Below, piece after piece: positions 52,070 through 60,356 of a stretch of 64,000 nt of DNA (the stretch's first letter is position 1; each line of letters begins with the position of its first letter). The stretch is from positions 63,831-127,830 of the forward strand of contig DBXM01000016.1 in assembly GCA_002309655.1 (NCBI GenBank), in the 5' to 3' direction. Both the position numbers and the translations under genes were made by a program. This DNA is from Mageeibacillus sp. UBA1212. Its GTDB lineage: Bacteria; Bacillota; Clostridia; UBA1212. A model generated the notes under the pieces. The model was not told the origin of the DNA. It saw only the letters and a list, made by a program, of their open reading frames with translations, and did not search any database.

Positions 52070-52086
52070 AAGTTACACCTCCGCAT

Positions 52087-52119
52087 AAAAAAGGAGCGGC
52101 AACCCGAAAGCTCCGCTCC
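52087..52119 (-). terminator. Intrinsic terminator between the GH127-like and DUF3846 genes
   Basis: Minus strand GGAGCGG / CCGCTCC (7 perfect pairs) followed by six T residues. A second hairpin, CCTGT-ACAGG, lies just before it (about 52128-52147), so a leader attenuator for DUF3846 is possible. Confidence 0.8.
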
Positions 52120-52165
52120 CAAATACACCTGTCCCCCGCGGAACAGGCTCACATTAATATAATTA

Positions 52166-53695
52166 TCAGAAAACAATCTGCCTGTTTTCTTTCGCACAAC
52201 CCGCTTCAGTCACGTCCTTCATGTTCGTCAGCGGCTGAAGCCCGTTCCCGTAAACGCAGTTCTCCGCAAGCGGCGGAAAATCCGGATTTCCGGTTCCCAG
52301 CATCAGATTGCCGTAGAAGAATCTGATGCCGTCCGATTTAAGCGCCGGCTCCCCTTTAAACGAGAAACCTGCATGTCCTCTTACCGACCTTTTCTCTCCC
52401 CTCTTCATGTCAAAAACATGCTCGATATAACCGTCTTCCGACAAAAGCTTCACAGAGAAACATATGTCAGTCTTGGCAGTAACCGTGATCCTGTAGCTGT
52501 CCCCGTAGGGAATCTCGCCCGAAAACGAAATTACAAGCGACTCCGTCGTAAGCTCCGCATCCCCGCCGATCGTGACAATGATGTTCCTGTCTTCGTCTGT
52601 CAGGAAGAAATTCTCAAAGAGTGAGGAAATGCCTTCTGCGCCCCTCATCGTGCAGCACCAGAAAGCCTCGCTGAGTCCGCCTCCGCTAGGTTTTAAAAAC
52701 ACTGTCTCAGGTCCCGTGGTGGTATCCGTCCCGAAGCCTCCGTTCGACCTCTGCGCATAGCAGAAAGCGTTGTAATAGATTCTCTGTGCAAGCTTAAGGT
52801 ACCGCGGATCCTCTGTAGCCCTGTAGAGCGAGAACGCCGCCATAAGCGAGTCGGTGATCGCGCAGGGCTCCGTCCACGTATCAAACCGCCCGAACCAGTT
52901 GAAATTCGCGTAGTTCTCCGTCATTCCCTCTTTAAGGTAAAGATCGAAAATCCGCTCCGCGGCGTCAAGATAACTCCTGTCGTCAGTCTTTTCGTACAGC
53001 CTCAGAATTCCGCGCACCGCGCTTAAAGTGGCGTGCGTCTGCATGTGCGAGGTTACGAAATCGATGCCGGTAAATACGCCAATCATCTCATCCAGAAGCG
53101 CCTTGACCTCTTCTCCGCCGAAAAGCGAATAGTATTGCGCGAGTCCGTCCAGGCACATGAAAGCGCATCCTATATCGGTTGAAGTGACCCACGCTCCAAT
53201 CTGCCCGGTGATGTTTCCGCCGTACGAGCCGCCTTTTCCGCGCCGCGCCGGGTCCACAGGATAGTCGTCGTAATACCCTCTCGCGGGAAGATACAGCCTC
53301 TCGACAATATTCTTAACCGTCTCCGCAGCCTCTTCGCTCCCGGTTTTCAGGTAGTACTCCATCAACCCGCGTATCAGCCAGTTGTGCCCCGAGAACTGCT
53401 GCTCGTCGAAGGCACCGTTCGGCAGGATTCTCCCAAGGTAACCTCTTGCGTTCAGATGCGACCGGATTCCGTCGATGATTTCATCAAGATAAGCAGGCCT
53501 CGTTCCAAGGGCTTTCCAGTTTGACACGAGCGCAAGAATCGTTCTTCCCTCCCAGTCGCCGGGCCACCCCTGATGGTCTTGCGTGTAAATCGCGACCGGT
53601 CTGTAGATATATGAACACATCCTCGCCGAATTCAGGAGCGCCCTCTCCTTAAGTTCGCCTCTCACTACGGGTAATTCCTTGATTCTTCTGAGCAT
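52166..53695 (-). CDS. GH127/beta-L-arabinofuranosidase-like protein
   Basis: A 509-residue cytoplasmic protein with an (alpha/alpha)6-barrel pattern: QQFSGHNWLIRGLMEYYLKTG, ITGQIGAWVTSTDIGCAFM, DRSYLDAAERIFDLYLKEG, TDSLMAAFSLYRATEDPRYLKLAQRIYYNAFC. The motif EAFWCCTMRGAEGISSLFENFF resembles the cysteine-rich active-site segment of GH127/GH146 (normally ECCxxN). A C-terminal beta-domain follows. Start at ATG 53695 with TTGGAGG upstream. It would act on arabinofuranosides or a related plant glycan, but family assignment is by pattern only. Confidence 0.65.
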   Translation of the reverse strand: MLRRIKELPVVRGELKERALLNSARMCSYIYRPVAIYTQDHQGWPGDWEGRTILALVSNWKALGTRPAYLDEIIDGIRSHLNARGYLGRILPNGAFDEQQFSGHNWLIRGLMEYYLKTGSEEAAETVKNIVERLYLPARGYYDDYPVDPARRGKGGSYGGNITGQIGAWVTSTDIGCAFMCLDGLAQYYSLFGGEEVKALLDEMIGVFTGIDFVTSHMQTHATLSAVRGILRLYEKTDDRSYLDAAERIFDLYLKEGMTENYANFNWFGRFDTWTEPCAITDSLMAAFSLYRATEDPRYLKLAQRIYYNAFCYAQRSNGGFGTDTTTGPETVFLKPSGGGLSEAFWCCTMRGAEGISSLFENFFLTDEDRNIIVTIGGDAELTTESLVISFSGEIPYGDSYRITVTAKTDICFSVKLLSEDGYIEHVFDMKRGEKRSVRGHAGFSFKGEPALKSDGIRFFYGNLMLGTGNPDFPPLAENCVYGNGLQPLTNMKDVTEAGCAKENRQIVF

Positions 53696-53792
53696 ATAAA
53701 CCTCCAAAAAGCATTCTGGTAAAAGAGAAATGTCTCAAAAAGCATTTATAAACCGCTGTCCGCCGTTCCGGAACAGAATTCTATCCGCCGAT

Positions 53793-53821
53793 ATTATAAT
53801 CCATACGCCTGCGAAAAACAA
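53793..53821 (-). promoter_or_regulatory. Promoter of the GH127-like gene
   Basis: TTGTTT and TATAAT with 17-base spacing on the minus strand, about 98-126 bases before the start codon. Confidence 0.7.
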
Positions 53822-53941
53822 TAAACGAATTCCCTTCCCTCCTGTTGTGCGGTCAAATACACAAGGCGGACACGTTCCCGAAACCCAACCGGGCATTTCA
53901 AGAACATGCCGCCCCGCGCTCAGGCAGTTTAACCGTTCAAG

Positions 53942-55756
53942 TTAAGCAGCCGCTCTCTCCTTTTTGACCTTTCTGACGATAAGGATACCAGAAGTCACCG
54001 CAATCGCGGCAAGACTGATGATTCCCAGAACGATTTCCGGTACGCTGAGGGCTTTGACTCCGGTTGCCGGCTGTTCCTCAACGGACGTCTTTCTTGCCGT
54101 GTACCAGACCGTCAGGTGCTTGTCCCCGTCAAGAACGTCGCCCTTGGGTTCGTCGCCTGTCGTTTTCTCCAGCCTATCGTAGCCATCAATTTCAAGAAGA
54201 GTCTTTCCGGTGCAATCGTATGAGGAATTGTGCTCGGCCGTCTGGGTCGAATCCTCCGAGAGCATCTTCTCCGTCTCGAGCTCCCTATAAGAGACAGTGA
54301 TCACGTTATCGTACGCGTAGTGAAAATTGATATTCTTGTCGCAGTCCAGAAGCCCAACCACCGCATCGCCGTCTGCCGCGCTGTAGTAATACGAGGTGTT
54401 TTCAGTTTCGATCTCGTCGATTTTCGTCTCGGTGCGGTCGTAGTCCGACAGATTCTCGCCAGTCGTAATCACTTCGGTATGGATGATCTCGCCTGTATAC
54501 TTGTCGCGGTAGTTGACCACGATTTTGTGCGTGTAGCCGTACGTGATGTCGATCAGAACGTCGCCGTCGATTGCATCCGCCGTAAGATTTCCGCCGTAAA
54601 CCGCTCCGAACACGTACTCGCCGTCTTCACCTTCAACAGAGTATTTGTACTCGACACCGCCGAATTCGACCGCTTTGTTGTCGTCGAGCTGGCTGCGGCA
54701 GTCGTACGGTGCGAGATGCTCGACGTCAAGGCTGTAAGAGTCTTTGATCTCAAGAATTTCGCTTTCCGCGTATTTGTACTTGTCCAGGAACCTGACGGTA
54801 ACCTTGTCATAGTAACCGTAGTAGGCGTTCACGATAACGTCGCCGTCCATAACTCCGGACAGTTTTTCCTCATTCTCGCACCGTCCGAGGCTAAGCTTGA
54901 AGGCGTGCCCGTCCTTGTCGATCTGCTGAACGAGCTTATCTCTCCTGTCGTATTCCGAGTTGTGTTCGATCTTGAGATCCGTGTAGGCCTCTTTAATGAC
55001 CGCGCCGTCGTATTTCGAGAGATAGTTGAGCGTCAGAGTCTCGTAGTAGCCGTAATAAATGTTGACCGTAACGTTTTCAGAAATGTTGCCTACCAGACCC
55101 GCCTCGTTGTCGCAGCTTCCGAGCGACAGAAGGTAAGTATGTCCGCCTGCGAAAATGCTCTCGAGCAGCTTGTCGCTGTAGTCGTACGCTTCACCGTTTT
55201 CGATCTCGTCCACAATGAAACTGTCTTTGATCTTCTCGCCTGTGTACTTGTCAAGATAGTTGACCGTGATTCCGAACCCGTAACCGTAATAAAGATCGAT
55301 CACTTTGTCTGCGTCAAGCGTTCCGGAAACCGGGTCGCTGTTGCCCGCCTGAATTCCCGCCAGTGTGGCAGCCTCGTCGTAGTGATACTTTGAAAGATCA
55401 GGACTTACACTGCCGAGATCCTCGAAAATGAAATTGTACGTTTGGCCGGCGTTTCCTATCGCGGAAATATCGTACGCGGAATTGTGTTCCAGCACGCCGC
55501 TGTCCTTGCCGCCGAACAAAAGGAATCCTTTCACGGGATCGTCCTGCTTAATTATCGACATAAGCCTGGCTCTCGGACCCGCGTTCTCACTGCCACCGCC
55601 CGAACTGCCTGCCGAACCGGTATCGCTGATCTTAATTTCGTCAGCGCCGGTTCTGCTGTATAAAGGTCCGCCGCCCGACAGCATATTCGCGCCGCAGCCT
55701 GCAAATACCGCCAGCGCCAAAAACGCCAAAACAACCGAAATAATAAACTTTTTCAT
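53942..55756 (-). CDS. MucBP-repeat surface lipoprotein with C-terminal membrane anchor
   Basis: A 604-residue surface protein. The signal peptide ends in lipobox FAGC (Cys21). After a Gly/Ser linker the first repeat is only a second half (from EHNSAYD to VIDLYYGY); five full MucBP-type repeats of about 75 residues follow (each VxVNYLDKYTG...EHNSxYD...VxVxYYGY). The C-terminus has QPATG, a hydrophobic helix (VPEIVLGIISLAAIAVTSGILIV) and RKVKKER, the layout of a sortase-type sorting signal with a non-standard motif. Lipid anchor plus C-terminal anchor in one protein is unusual. It is encoded 20 bases downstream of the SpaA-like gene. Confidence 0.78.
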   Translation of the reverse strand: MKKFIISVVLAFLALAVFAGCGANMLSGGGPLYSRTGADEIKISDTGSAGSSGGGSENAGPRARLMSIIKQDDPVKGFLLFGGKDSGVLEHNSAYDISAIGNAGQTYNFIFEDLGSVSPDLSKYHYDEAATLAGIQAGNSDPVSGTLDADKVIDLYYGYGFGITVNYLDKYTGEKIKDSFIVDEIENGEAYDYSDKLLESIFAGGHTYLLSLGSCDNEAGLVGNISENVTVNIYYGYYETLTLNYLSKYDGAVIKEAYTDLKIEHNSEYDRRDKLVQQIDKDGHAFKLSLGRCENEEKLSGVMDGDVIVNAYYGYYDKVTVRFLDKYKYAESEILEIKDSYSLDVEHLAPYDCRSQLDDNKAVEFGGVEYKYSVEGEDGEYVFGAVYGGNLTADAIDGDVLIDITYGYTHKIVVNYRDKYTGEIIHTEVITTGENLSDYDRTETKIDEIETENTSYYYSAADGDAVVGLLDCDKNINFHYAYDNVITVSYRELETEKMLSEDSTQTAEHNSSYDCTGKTLLEIDGYDRLEKTTGDEPKGDVLDGDKHLTVWYTARKTSVEEQPATGVKALSVPEIVLGIISLAAIAVTSGILIVRKVKKERAAA

Positions 55757-55776
55757 ACCTTTCCTCTACCTCCGTA

Positions 55777-58473
55777 TTATGAAGAATGTTCCGCGCTGAT
55801 AACTTCTCTGTGAAGTTCAGCGCCCGTGTATTTGTCCCTGTAGACAACCGTAATTGTGTGAAAATATCCGTATGTGACGTCCGTCTCGATATCGGAGTCC
55901 CCCGCGATTCCCGAAAGCGGAGCGCCGTAGACGCCGCCCACCTGCAAATCTTCTTTAGTATAGTAGTAGCCGATGCCCTCCGACGTGATCTTCGAGAATT
56001 CCACCAGAATGTCCGAACAGTCGTACCCCTCTCCCGGAGTGAGAATGAACGTCAGCGAATCTTTAATCCGCTTTTTCTCACCTTGAGCGTACAGATATTT
56101 ATCGTAAAAGTTGACCGTAAGCCTCGGGTATCTGATATTCCTGAACAATACCGTCCTGCTGCTTCCCGGCGCAAGGGTCACAGTTGCCGACAAAGAAACA
56201 GTCGTTTCACCGTCCAGAGTGACCTCTGTTTTATCAAACCTTTGGCAGTTTCCCGTTATCTCGCGCACCGTCCATTCGCCAGCGGGAAGCCCTTCGACCG
56301 CAATCGTGTTCAGCGTCTCGCCGCCATTGGAACTCACGTTCAGTCTGACCTCGATTTTGCCTTCAACTAGGGAATAATTATTCCTGTTAAGAGTTACGTC
56401 GCCCTCCGCGGTACCCGCAACCTGCAAGCCGTCCTGAACGATTGTTCCCTCGCAGGATATGAAGATCCTTACCGGTGAACCGTTCACGCCGCCGGCGATC
56501 TCGAAATACGTATCCGAAAAGTCGTTTCCCGTCGCGATTTTGCCGACTTCCAGAACGGTATTCACGGTTTTTAAGTTGTCGAATCTCGCAGTCGCGGGCG
56601 CACCAGGATTTCGCGTAACCGCCACAGTAAGACTGTCGGAAGGCGCCGAATAATCCTCTCCCGCGTATGTCGCATTGAACCTTGTAAGATCACCGGCGAG
56701 AATTTCCCTGACCTGCCAGTTTCCCTCGGGAAGACCCGATATTTTAATCCGCCTCAGAGCTCTTTGATCGCTGCCCGTTATATTGTCCGTTGCGACAGTC
56801 ACGAAATCCGGCCTTACCGTATTGAACCCGATCTCGATTCTTTTAAGACCTGCGGGACCCAGTGCGTAATAGACCGCGTCTTCAACGAATCCGCCGCTTG
56901 CGTCAACGGTGAATTTTATGTTTCCGTTAAGGCTGTCAGCGCCGCTCACCTCAAAGAACGTGACCGAATAGTCTCCGCCCTCGGCATACTTCAATATGTC
57001 GAGTTCACCCGTAAAAACGGTGTTTACGACCGTTATTTCTCTGCCCGTATCCGCGACGGTAAAAGCGTACCGCCCTGCGGCATCAGGTTGAAGAACGGTA
57101 TTACCCACTTTTACAGTGCCTGTTCTGTATCCGAGCCCTGAATTCTCCTCCGTCAGATAATAAGTGCCCGGTCTCAGCCTCAGATTCGCCTTTCCGTCTG
57201 CGCCGGTTACCAAAGTGTACGTTTCGCCCCCGGAAGCAGACTCGATTACGAAAACAAAGCCTGCCTTCGACGCGTTTCCCGAAGAAGCACCGTCAACCGT
57301 TACGGATTTAGACACGCTGACAAGCGGCGCCTCCGACACCTGGTACCGGAGACCCACGCCTCCCGCTTTGAGCTGGTCTGTAACGTATCTCGCTGCGGTC
57401 GCTCCGTACGACTCAATTCGCGGCATGCTGTCGAGGTTCTCGATACCCATCCACCCTTTGGAAGTATATACGGACGAAGGCAGATTCTGGAAAAGCGCCG
57501 CGATTCCCATCGAGAGAAACTCGCCGCTGACTTTCGCCTTGAGGTCAGCCTCTTCGCTCCTGAACAAAACATTGACGTTGTCAGCGTTGCTCGTGAAATT
57601 ATACCTGCCCGTGATCATCGCTGCCGATATTTCAGTCGCCGTAAGCGCCATCGCGTAGCCGCTCCTCAGCTGAACCGTCACCACAGGCTCGTACTCGAAC
57701 ACCCAAGGCACGCACGAAGTGTGGAGCATGTCGTCTCCCCTAATCGCGCTCACCATGCCGAGGCCCCACTCCGCGCCTGTTTTCGTCGCGCCGTTCAGCG
57801 TAAACGTCAGGTTCGAAAGTATGCCCTCGACCGTTCCGTCACATGCCTCCGCCGCCAGCTCAATCAGTTTGTTCGACGTCTCCGCACCTGTAAAGAACGC
57901 ATACGCGCCTGAAGCGTTCCCGCCGAAATTCGGGATGTCAGGCACCTCGTTATCTCCCGTGAAGCCGTAGTTCTGGCCGTTAAAGCAGATCGACGAAAGC
58001 TCCGCGTAAGTTCCTTGTTTAAAGAATTCGGACGCCTGCATGCTGCCGTTCCTGTACTCTTCGAAATGGTCTCTGTACCACTGTTTGTCTCTTACGGTCA
58101 GGAAGAAGTTCGACGCCTGATAATTCGCGGCCGCAAGGCCCGCGCCGTGGTTTGCGTCCTTATATAGATAGAACGAGTTTCCGAACTTGTAGTAGTCTCT
58201 CGACAGCTTCTGCGTCCCGAGCTGCGCGTCAAAGTCCTGCTCCGCAGACGAGTGCGACAGCGAATCCGATTTTCCCACGTACACCGACACCTTCCACATA
58301 CAGTATACGTTCATGTAGCTTCCGTTCCCCGTAGCGCCTCCGATTACCGCCCCCTCGTCGCTTATAAGGTCGTTTTCGTCTGTAATGGCTCTGGTTCTCC
58401 CCGCGGGAATCGAGAAGAACGCCGCGACAACAAGAATCGCAACCGTGGCAATTATGAATAAATTCCTGTTCAA
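55777..58473 (-). CDS. SpaA-like surface protein ending in a partial MucBP repeat
   Basis: About 898 residues. I place the start at TTG 58473, six bases after AGGGGTGAG; this gives the signal peptide NRNLFIIATVAILVVAAFFSIPAG. The first 370 residues are unrecognised; then come prealbumin-like (SpaA/Cna-B) folds, for example KAGFVFVIESASGGETYTLVTGADGKANLRLRPGTYYLTEENSG, and two related beta modules ending GLPEGNWQVREI and GLPAGEWTVREI. The C-terminus carries one full MucBP repeat and then stops in the first half of another (ITVVYRDKYTGAELHREVISAEHSS). No sorting signal or anchor. It is cotranscribed with the MucBP lipoprotein. Ligand unknown. Confidence 0.75.
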   Translation of the reverse strand: MNRNLFIIATVAILVVAAFFSIPAGRTRAITDENDLISDEGAVIGGATGNGSYMNVYCMWKVSVYVGKSDSLSHSSAEQDFDAQLGTQKLSRDYYKFGNSFYLYKDANHGAGLAAANYQASNFFLTVRDKQWYRDHFEEYRNGSMQASEFFKQGTYAELSSICFNGQNYGFTGDNEVPDIPNFGGNASGAYAFFTGAETSNKLIELAAEACDGTVEGILSNLTFTLNGATKTGAEWGLGMVSAIRGDDMLHTSCVPWVFEYEPVVTVQLRSGYAMALTATEISAAMITGRYNFTSNADNVNVLFRSEEADLKAKVSGEFLSMGIAALFQNLPSSVYTSKGWMGIENLDSMPRIESYGATAARYVTDQLKAGGVGLRYQVSEAPLVSVSKSVTVDGASSGNASKAGFVFVIESASGGETYTLVTGADGKANLRLRPGTYYLTEENSGLGYRTGTVKVGNTVLQPDAAGRYAFTVADTGREITVVNTVFTGELDILKYAEGGDYSVTFFEVSGADSLNGNIKFTVDASGGFVEDAVYYALGPAGLKRIEIGFNTVRPDFVTVATDNITGSDQRALRRIKISGLPEGNWQVREILAGDLTRFNATYAGEDYSAPSDSLTVAVTRNPGAPATARFDNLKTVNTVLEVGKIATGNDFSDTYFEIAGGVNGSPVRIFISCEGTIVQDGLQVAGTAEGDVTLNRNNYSLVEGKIEVRLNVSSNGGETLNTIAVEGLPAGEWTVREITGNCQRFDKTEVTLDGETTVSLSATVTLAPGSSRTVLFRNIRYPRLTVNFYDKYLYAQGEKKRIKDSLTFILTPGEGYDCSDILVEFSKITSEGIGYYYTKEDLQVGGVYGAPLSGIAGDSDIETDVTYGYFHTITVVYRDKYTGAELHREVISAEHSS

Positions 58474-58498
58474 ATCAATCTCACCCCTGTAAGAAAAT

Positions 58499-58530
58499 AA
58501 AAAAGAGCAGCGAAAATAACTTCTCTGCTC
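58499..58530 (-). terminator. Terminator between beta-helix genes and the SpaA-like gene
   Basis: Minus strand GAGCAG / CTGCTC with a 14-base loop, followed by six T residues and a T-rich stretch. It ends about 26 bases before the SpaA start, so it either ends the upstream unit or attenuates the SpaA unit. Confidence 0.75.
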
Positions 58531-58581
58531 CTCTGCCCGCCGCGATGCGTATAAATCATGCGGCATCAATTAATTACCGTG

Positions 58582-59232
58582 TCAGGCCGTCTTCCTGAAC
58601 CCGTCTTTTGAAAGCGACGGAAGATAGCTCTCCAGCTTTTCCGCTCTTGCCTCCTCGACGGCATTGAGAGCCTCTTCAAGGTCCTCCGGACAGCAGATTC
58701 TCGACGGTCTTGCGTTAAAATCAAGAATCTTCTCCGCGCCTTTTACGTAGCACGTTCCGAACAGGCACACGTACCCTCCGACGTCGCTGTCAATGACCGT
58801 CACGCAGTCCTCGACCCTGGCGTACTGTCTGATTACGGAATTGCCGCCGACCGACGCCTCGTCTCTCAGCTGCGCAAAATCCCTGATCTCGCACATTCCG
58901 AAAGCCCTCGAATTGTCGCGCATGGTCACCGTAGGAACGCTTATCCGCTCGATTCCGCGCACCCACGCGTTCTCCGAGACATAGGCCCGGCCGAAGACCG
59001 CAGCCCCTTTTCCGACCCAGCAGTTACCCTCCTGCGACAGATTCCACTCTCCTTCAATCAATCCGCCGGTCTCGCCGCGTTTTACGATCAGCCCGGGATA
59101 CTTGTCCCTGCCTATCGAATTGCCCTTAACCGGCCTCAAAACAAAACTCTTCACCGCAACTATTCTGTAAAGCGTTCTGCCGAACAGTTGAACGGGTTCG
59201 TTTTCAATTATTCTGTATTTCATTTCCGACAT
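58582..59232 (-). CDS. Left-handed beta-helix (hexapeptide-like) protein, paralogue 1
   Basis: A 216-residue protein. An N-terminal segment (YRIIENEPVQLFGRTLYRIVAVKSF) leads to GGLIEGEWNLSQEGNCWVGKGAAVFGRAYVSENAWV and further short V/I-x-x-N/G turns, then a helical C-terminal tail (EDLEEALNAVEEARAEKLESYL). The GGxxExExNLSxEGxCWxxxxAxV block is shared with YdcK-like proteins and many phage-associated proteins. It is a clear paralogue of the next gene (59281-60003). No signal peptide; activity unknown. Start could also be Met4. Confidence 0.75.
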   Translation of the reverse strand: MSEMKYRIIENEPVQLFGRTLYRIVAVKSFVLRPVKGNSIGRDKYPGLIVKRGETGGLIEGEWNLSQEGNCWVGKGAAVFGRAYVSENAWVRGIERISVPTVTMRDNSRAFGMCEIRDFAQLRDEASVGGNSVIRQYARVEDCVTVIDSDVGGYVCLFGTCYVKGAEKILDFNARPSRICCPEDLEEALNAVEEARAEKLESYLPSLSKDGFRKTA

Positions 59233-59280
59233 TACCGTTAATTCCTCCGTACCGGACGCGCATGTATACGCGCCCGCATT

Positions 59281-60003
59281 TTATACTGCGACGGGATTCG
59301 CGCTTCCGCACAGAACCCCTTTGTTTACCCGCTTGCAGCCGTCAAGAACGTACTCTCCCATTACGACCGCGTCGCCCGAAACGATGCAAAGATCTTTTAC
59401 GACCGCGTTGTTCTTGACGAAAGCGCATCCTTTGACTGCCGCCGCACCGCCGACTCTCGCGTGATCCGAGACTCTCGCAAAACCGGTCACGACCGAGTTG
59501 CCTCCTATCTCCGCATACCCCTTGATTACCGCTCTGTTCATTATCTTCGCGTTGCCGCTGATTCTGGCCCGCTGAAGTATTTTCGCGCTATGCTTAATCT
59601 GGGAGCATCCGCACACCAGGCTGTTGCCTCCAATCTCGAGAATGTCGCCGGTTTCCGCGTTTTTTCTTCCGTTTACCTTCACCGGAAAATCGAGAACGTC
59701 CGCCCTCGGGTTCCGTCCGCACGTGCCTTCCACGACCGCGTTGTCGCATACCGAAGCGCTTCCATGTACCAGCGCGTAGCCGAGCACCTTTGAGTTTCCG
59801 CTCACGACCGCGTTTTCCATAACGACCGCGTTGTTGTAAATCCAGCAGTCGCCTTCATGAGAAAGATTCGTCTCGTTCTCCACATACCCGCCGAATTCGC
59901 CCTCGCAGACGTCGGAAAAACTCCTGAGCGCTCTTATTTTATACACCCGTTTGCCGTAAACCTCGCCTTCTCCGTTTCCGGTCAGAATCTCGTATTTTTT
60001 CAC
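59281..60003 (-). CDS. Left-handed beta-helix (hexapeptide-like) protein, paralogue 2
   Basis: A 240-residue paralogue of the preceding entry: YEILTGNGEGEVYGKRVYKIRALRSF, then GGYVENETNLSHEGDCWIYNNAVVMENAVVSGNSKVLGYALV and many similar turns to the end (ISGNAKIMNRAVIKGYAEIGGNSVVTGFARVSDHARVGG). The fold should be a long parallel beta-helix. It has a GGGGGTGGGAG ribosome site and begins about 50 bases after the structured RNA candidate, so it may be read from that RNA's transcript. Confidence 0.78.
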   Translation of the reverse strand: MKKYEILTGNGEGEVYGKRVYKIRALRSFSDVCEGEFGGYVENETNLSHEGDCWIYNNAVVMENAVVSGNSKVLGYALVHGSASVCDNAVVEGTCGRNPRADVLDFPVKVNGRKNAETGDILEIGGNSLVCGCSQIKHSAKILQRARISGNAKIMNRAVIKGYAEIGGNSVVTGFARVSDHARVGGAAAVKGCAFVKNNAVVKDLCIVSGDAVVMGEYVLDGCKRVNKGVLCGSANPVAV

Positions 60004-60039
60004 ACTCCCACCCCCTTTAAATTGTCTTAAAATTTATAA

Positions 60040-60305
60040 ATAGTAATTCTGAAATGGTATTGCCCGCCGCGGGTCCGGTCTTTTGGAATGCGCGTTTTCA
60101 AGCTTCCCGCGCACCCCAACTTCCCTCCGGAAGCCGTCCGTTAAAGGACGGAATCTGAAATAACATCGCAGATCACAGCTTTTCCGCACACGTTCCCCAA
60201 GGTGTCCCGTATTCTCACTCTCCGCCGGAAGCATGCGCAATGCGCGCCCCCGGTTTCCTAAAGGCTCCGGCTACCTGCGATATTACTCAGAAGGCAATAC
60301 CCTGA
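60040..60305 (-). ncRNA. Large structured RNA candidate downstream of comF (raiA-like position)
   Basis: About 265 bases between comF and the beta-helix gene fold, on the minus strand, into a closed structure. GGUAUUGCC (60301-60293) pairs perfectly with GGCAAUACC (60064-60056); CGCAGGU-AG-CCGG (60279-60267) pairs with CCGGACCCGCG (60078-60068). Inner hairpins include a 10-pair stem (60117-60108 with 60094-60085), CCGUCC/GGACGG (60151-60146 with 60139-60134) and AUCUG/CAGAU near 60173-60153. UUCUGA (60292-60287) can pair with UCAGAA (60052-60047) as a pseudoknot. Location after comF on the same strand recalls the raiA RNA of Clostridia; I cannot confirm that class by eye. The small open frame at 60034-60240 is not credible. 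Confidence 0.6.
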
Positions 60306-60356
60306 TGTTCTGTTTTCAAAGTCCGCAATCCGCCGCTCAACTATTAATAAGAGCGG

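Noticed and set aside
55741..55800. Frameshift joining the SpaA-like and MucBP genes
   Set aside because: No alternative frame continues the repeat after the stop; the downstream gene has a proper ribosome site and lipoprotein signal.
60034..60240. Minus-strand open frame of 68 residues
   Set aside because: Lies in the structured RNA region, has no ribosome site and an Arg-rich sequence with no recognisable domain.
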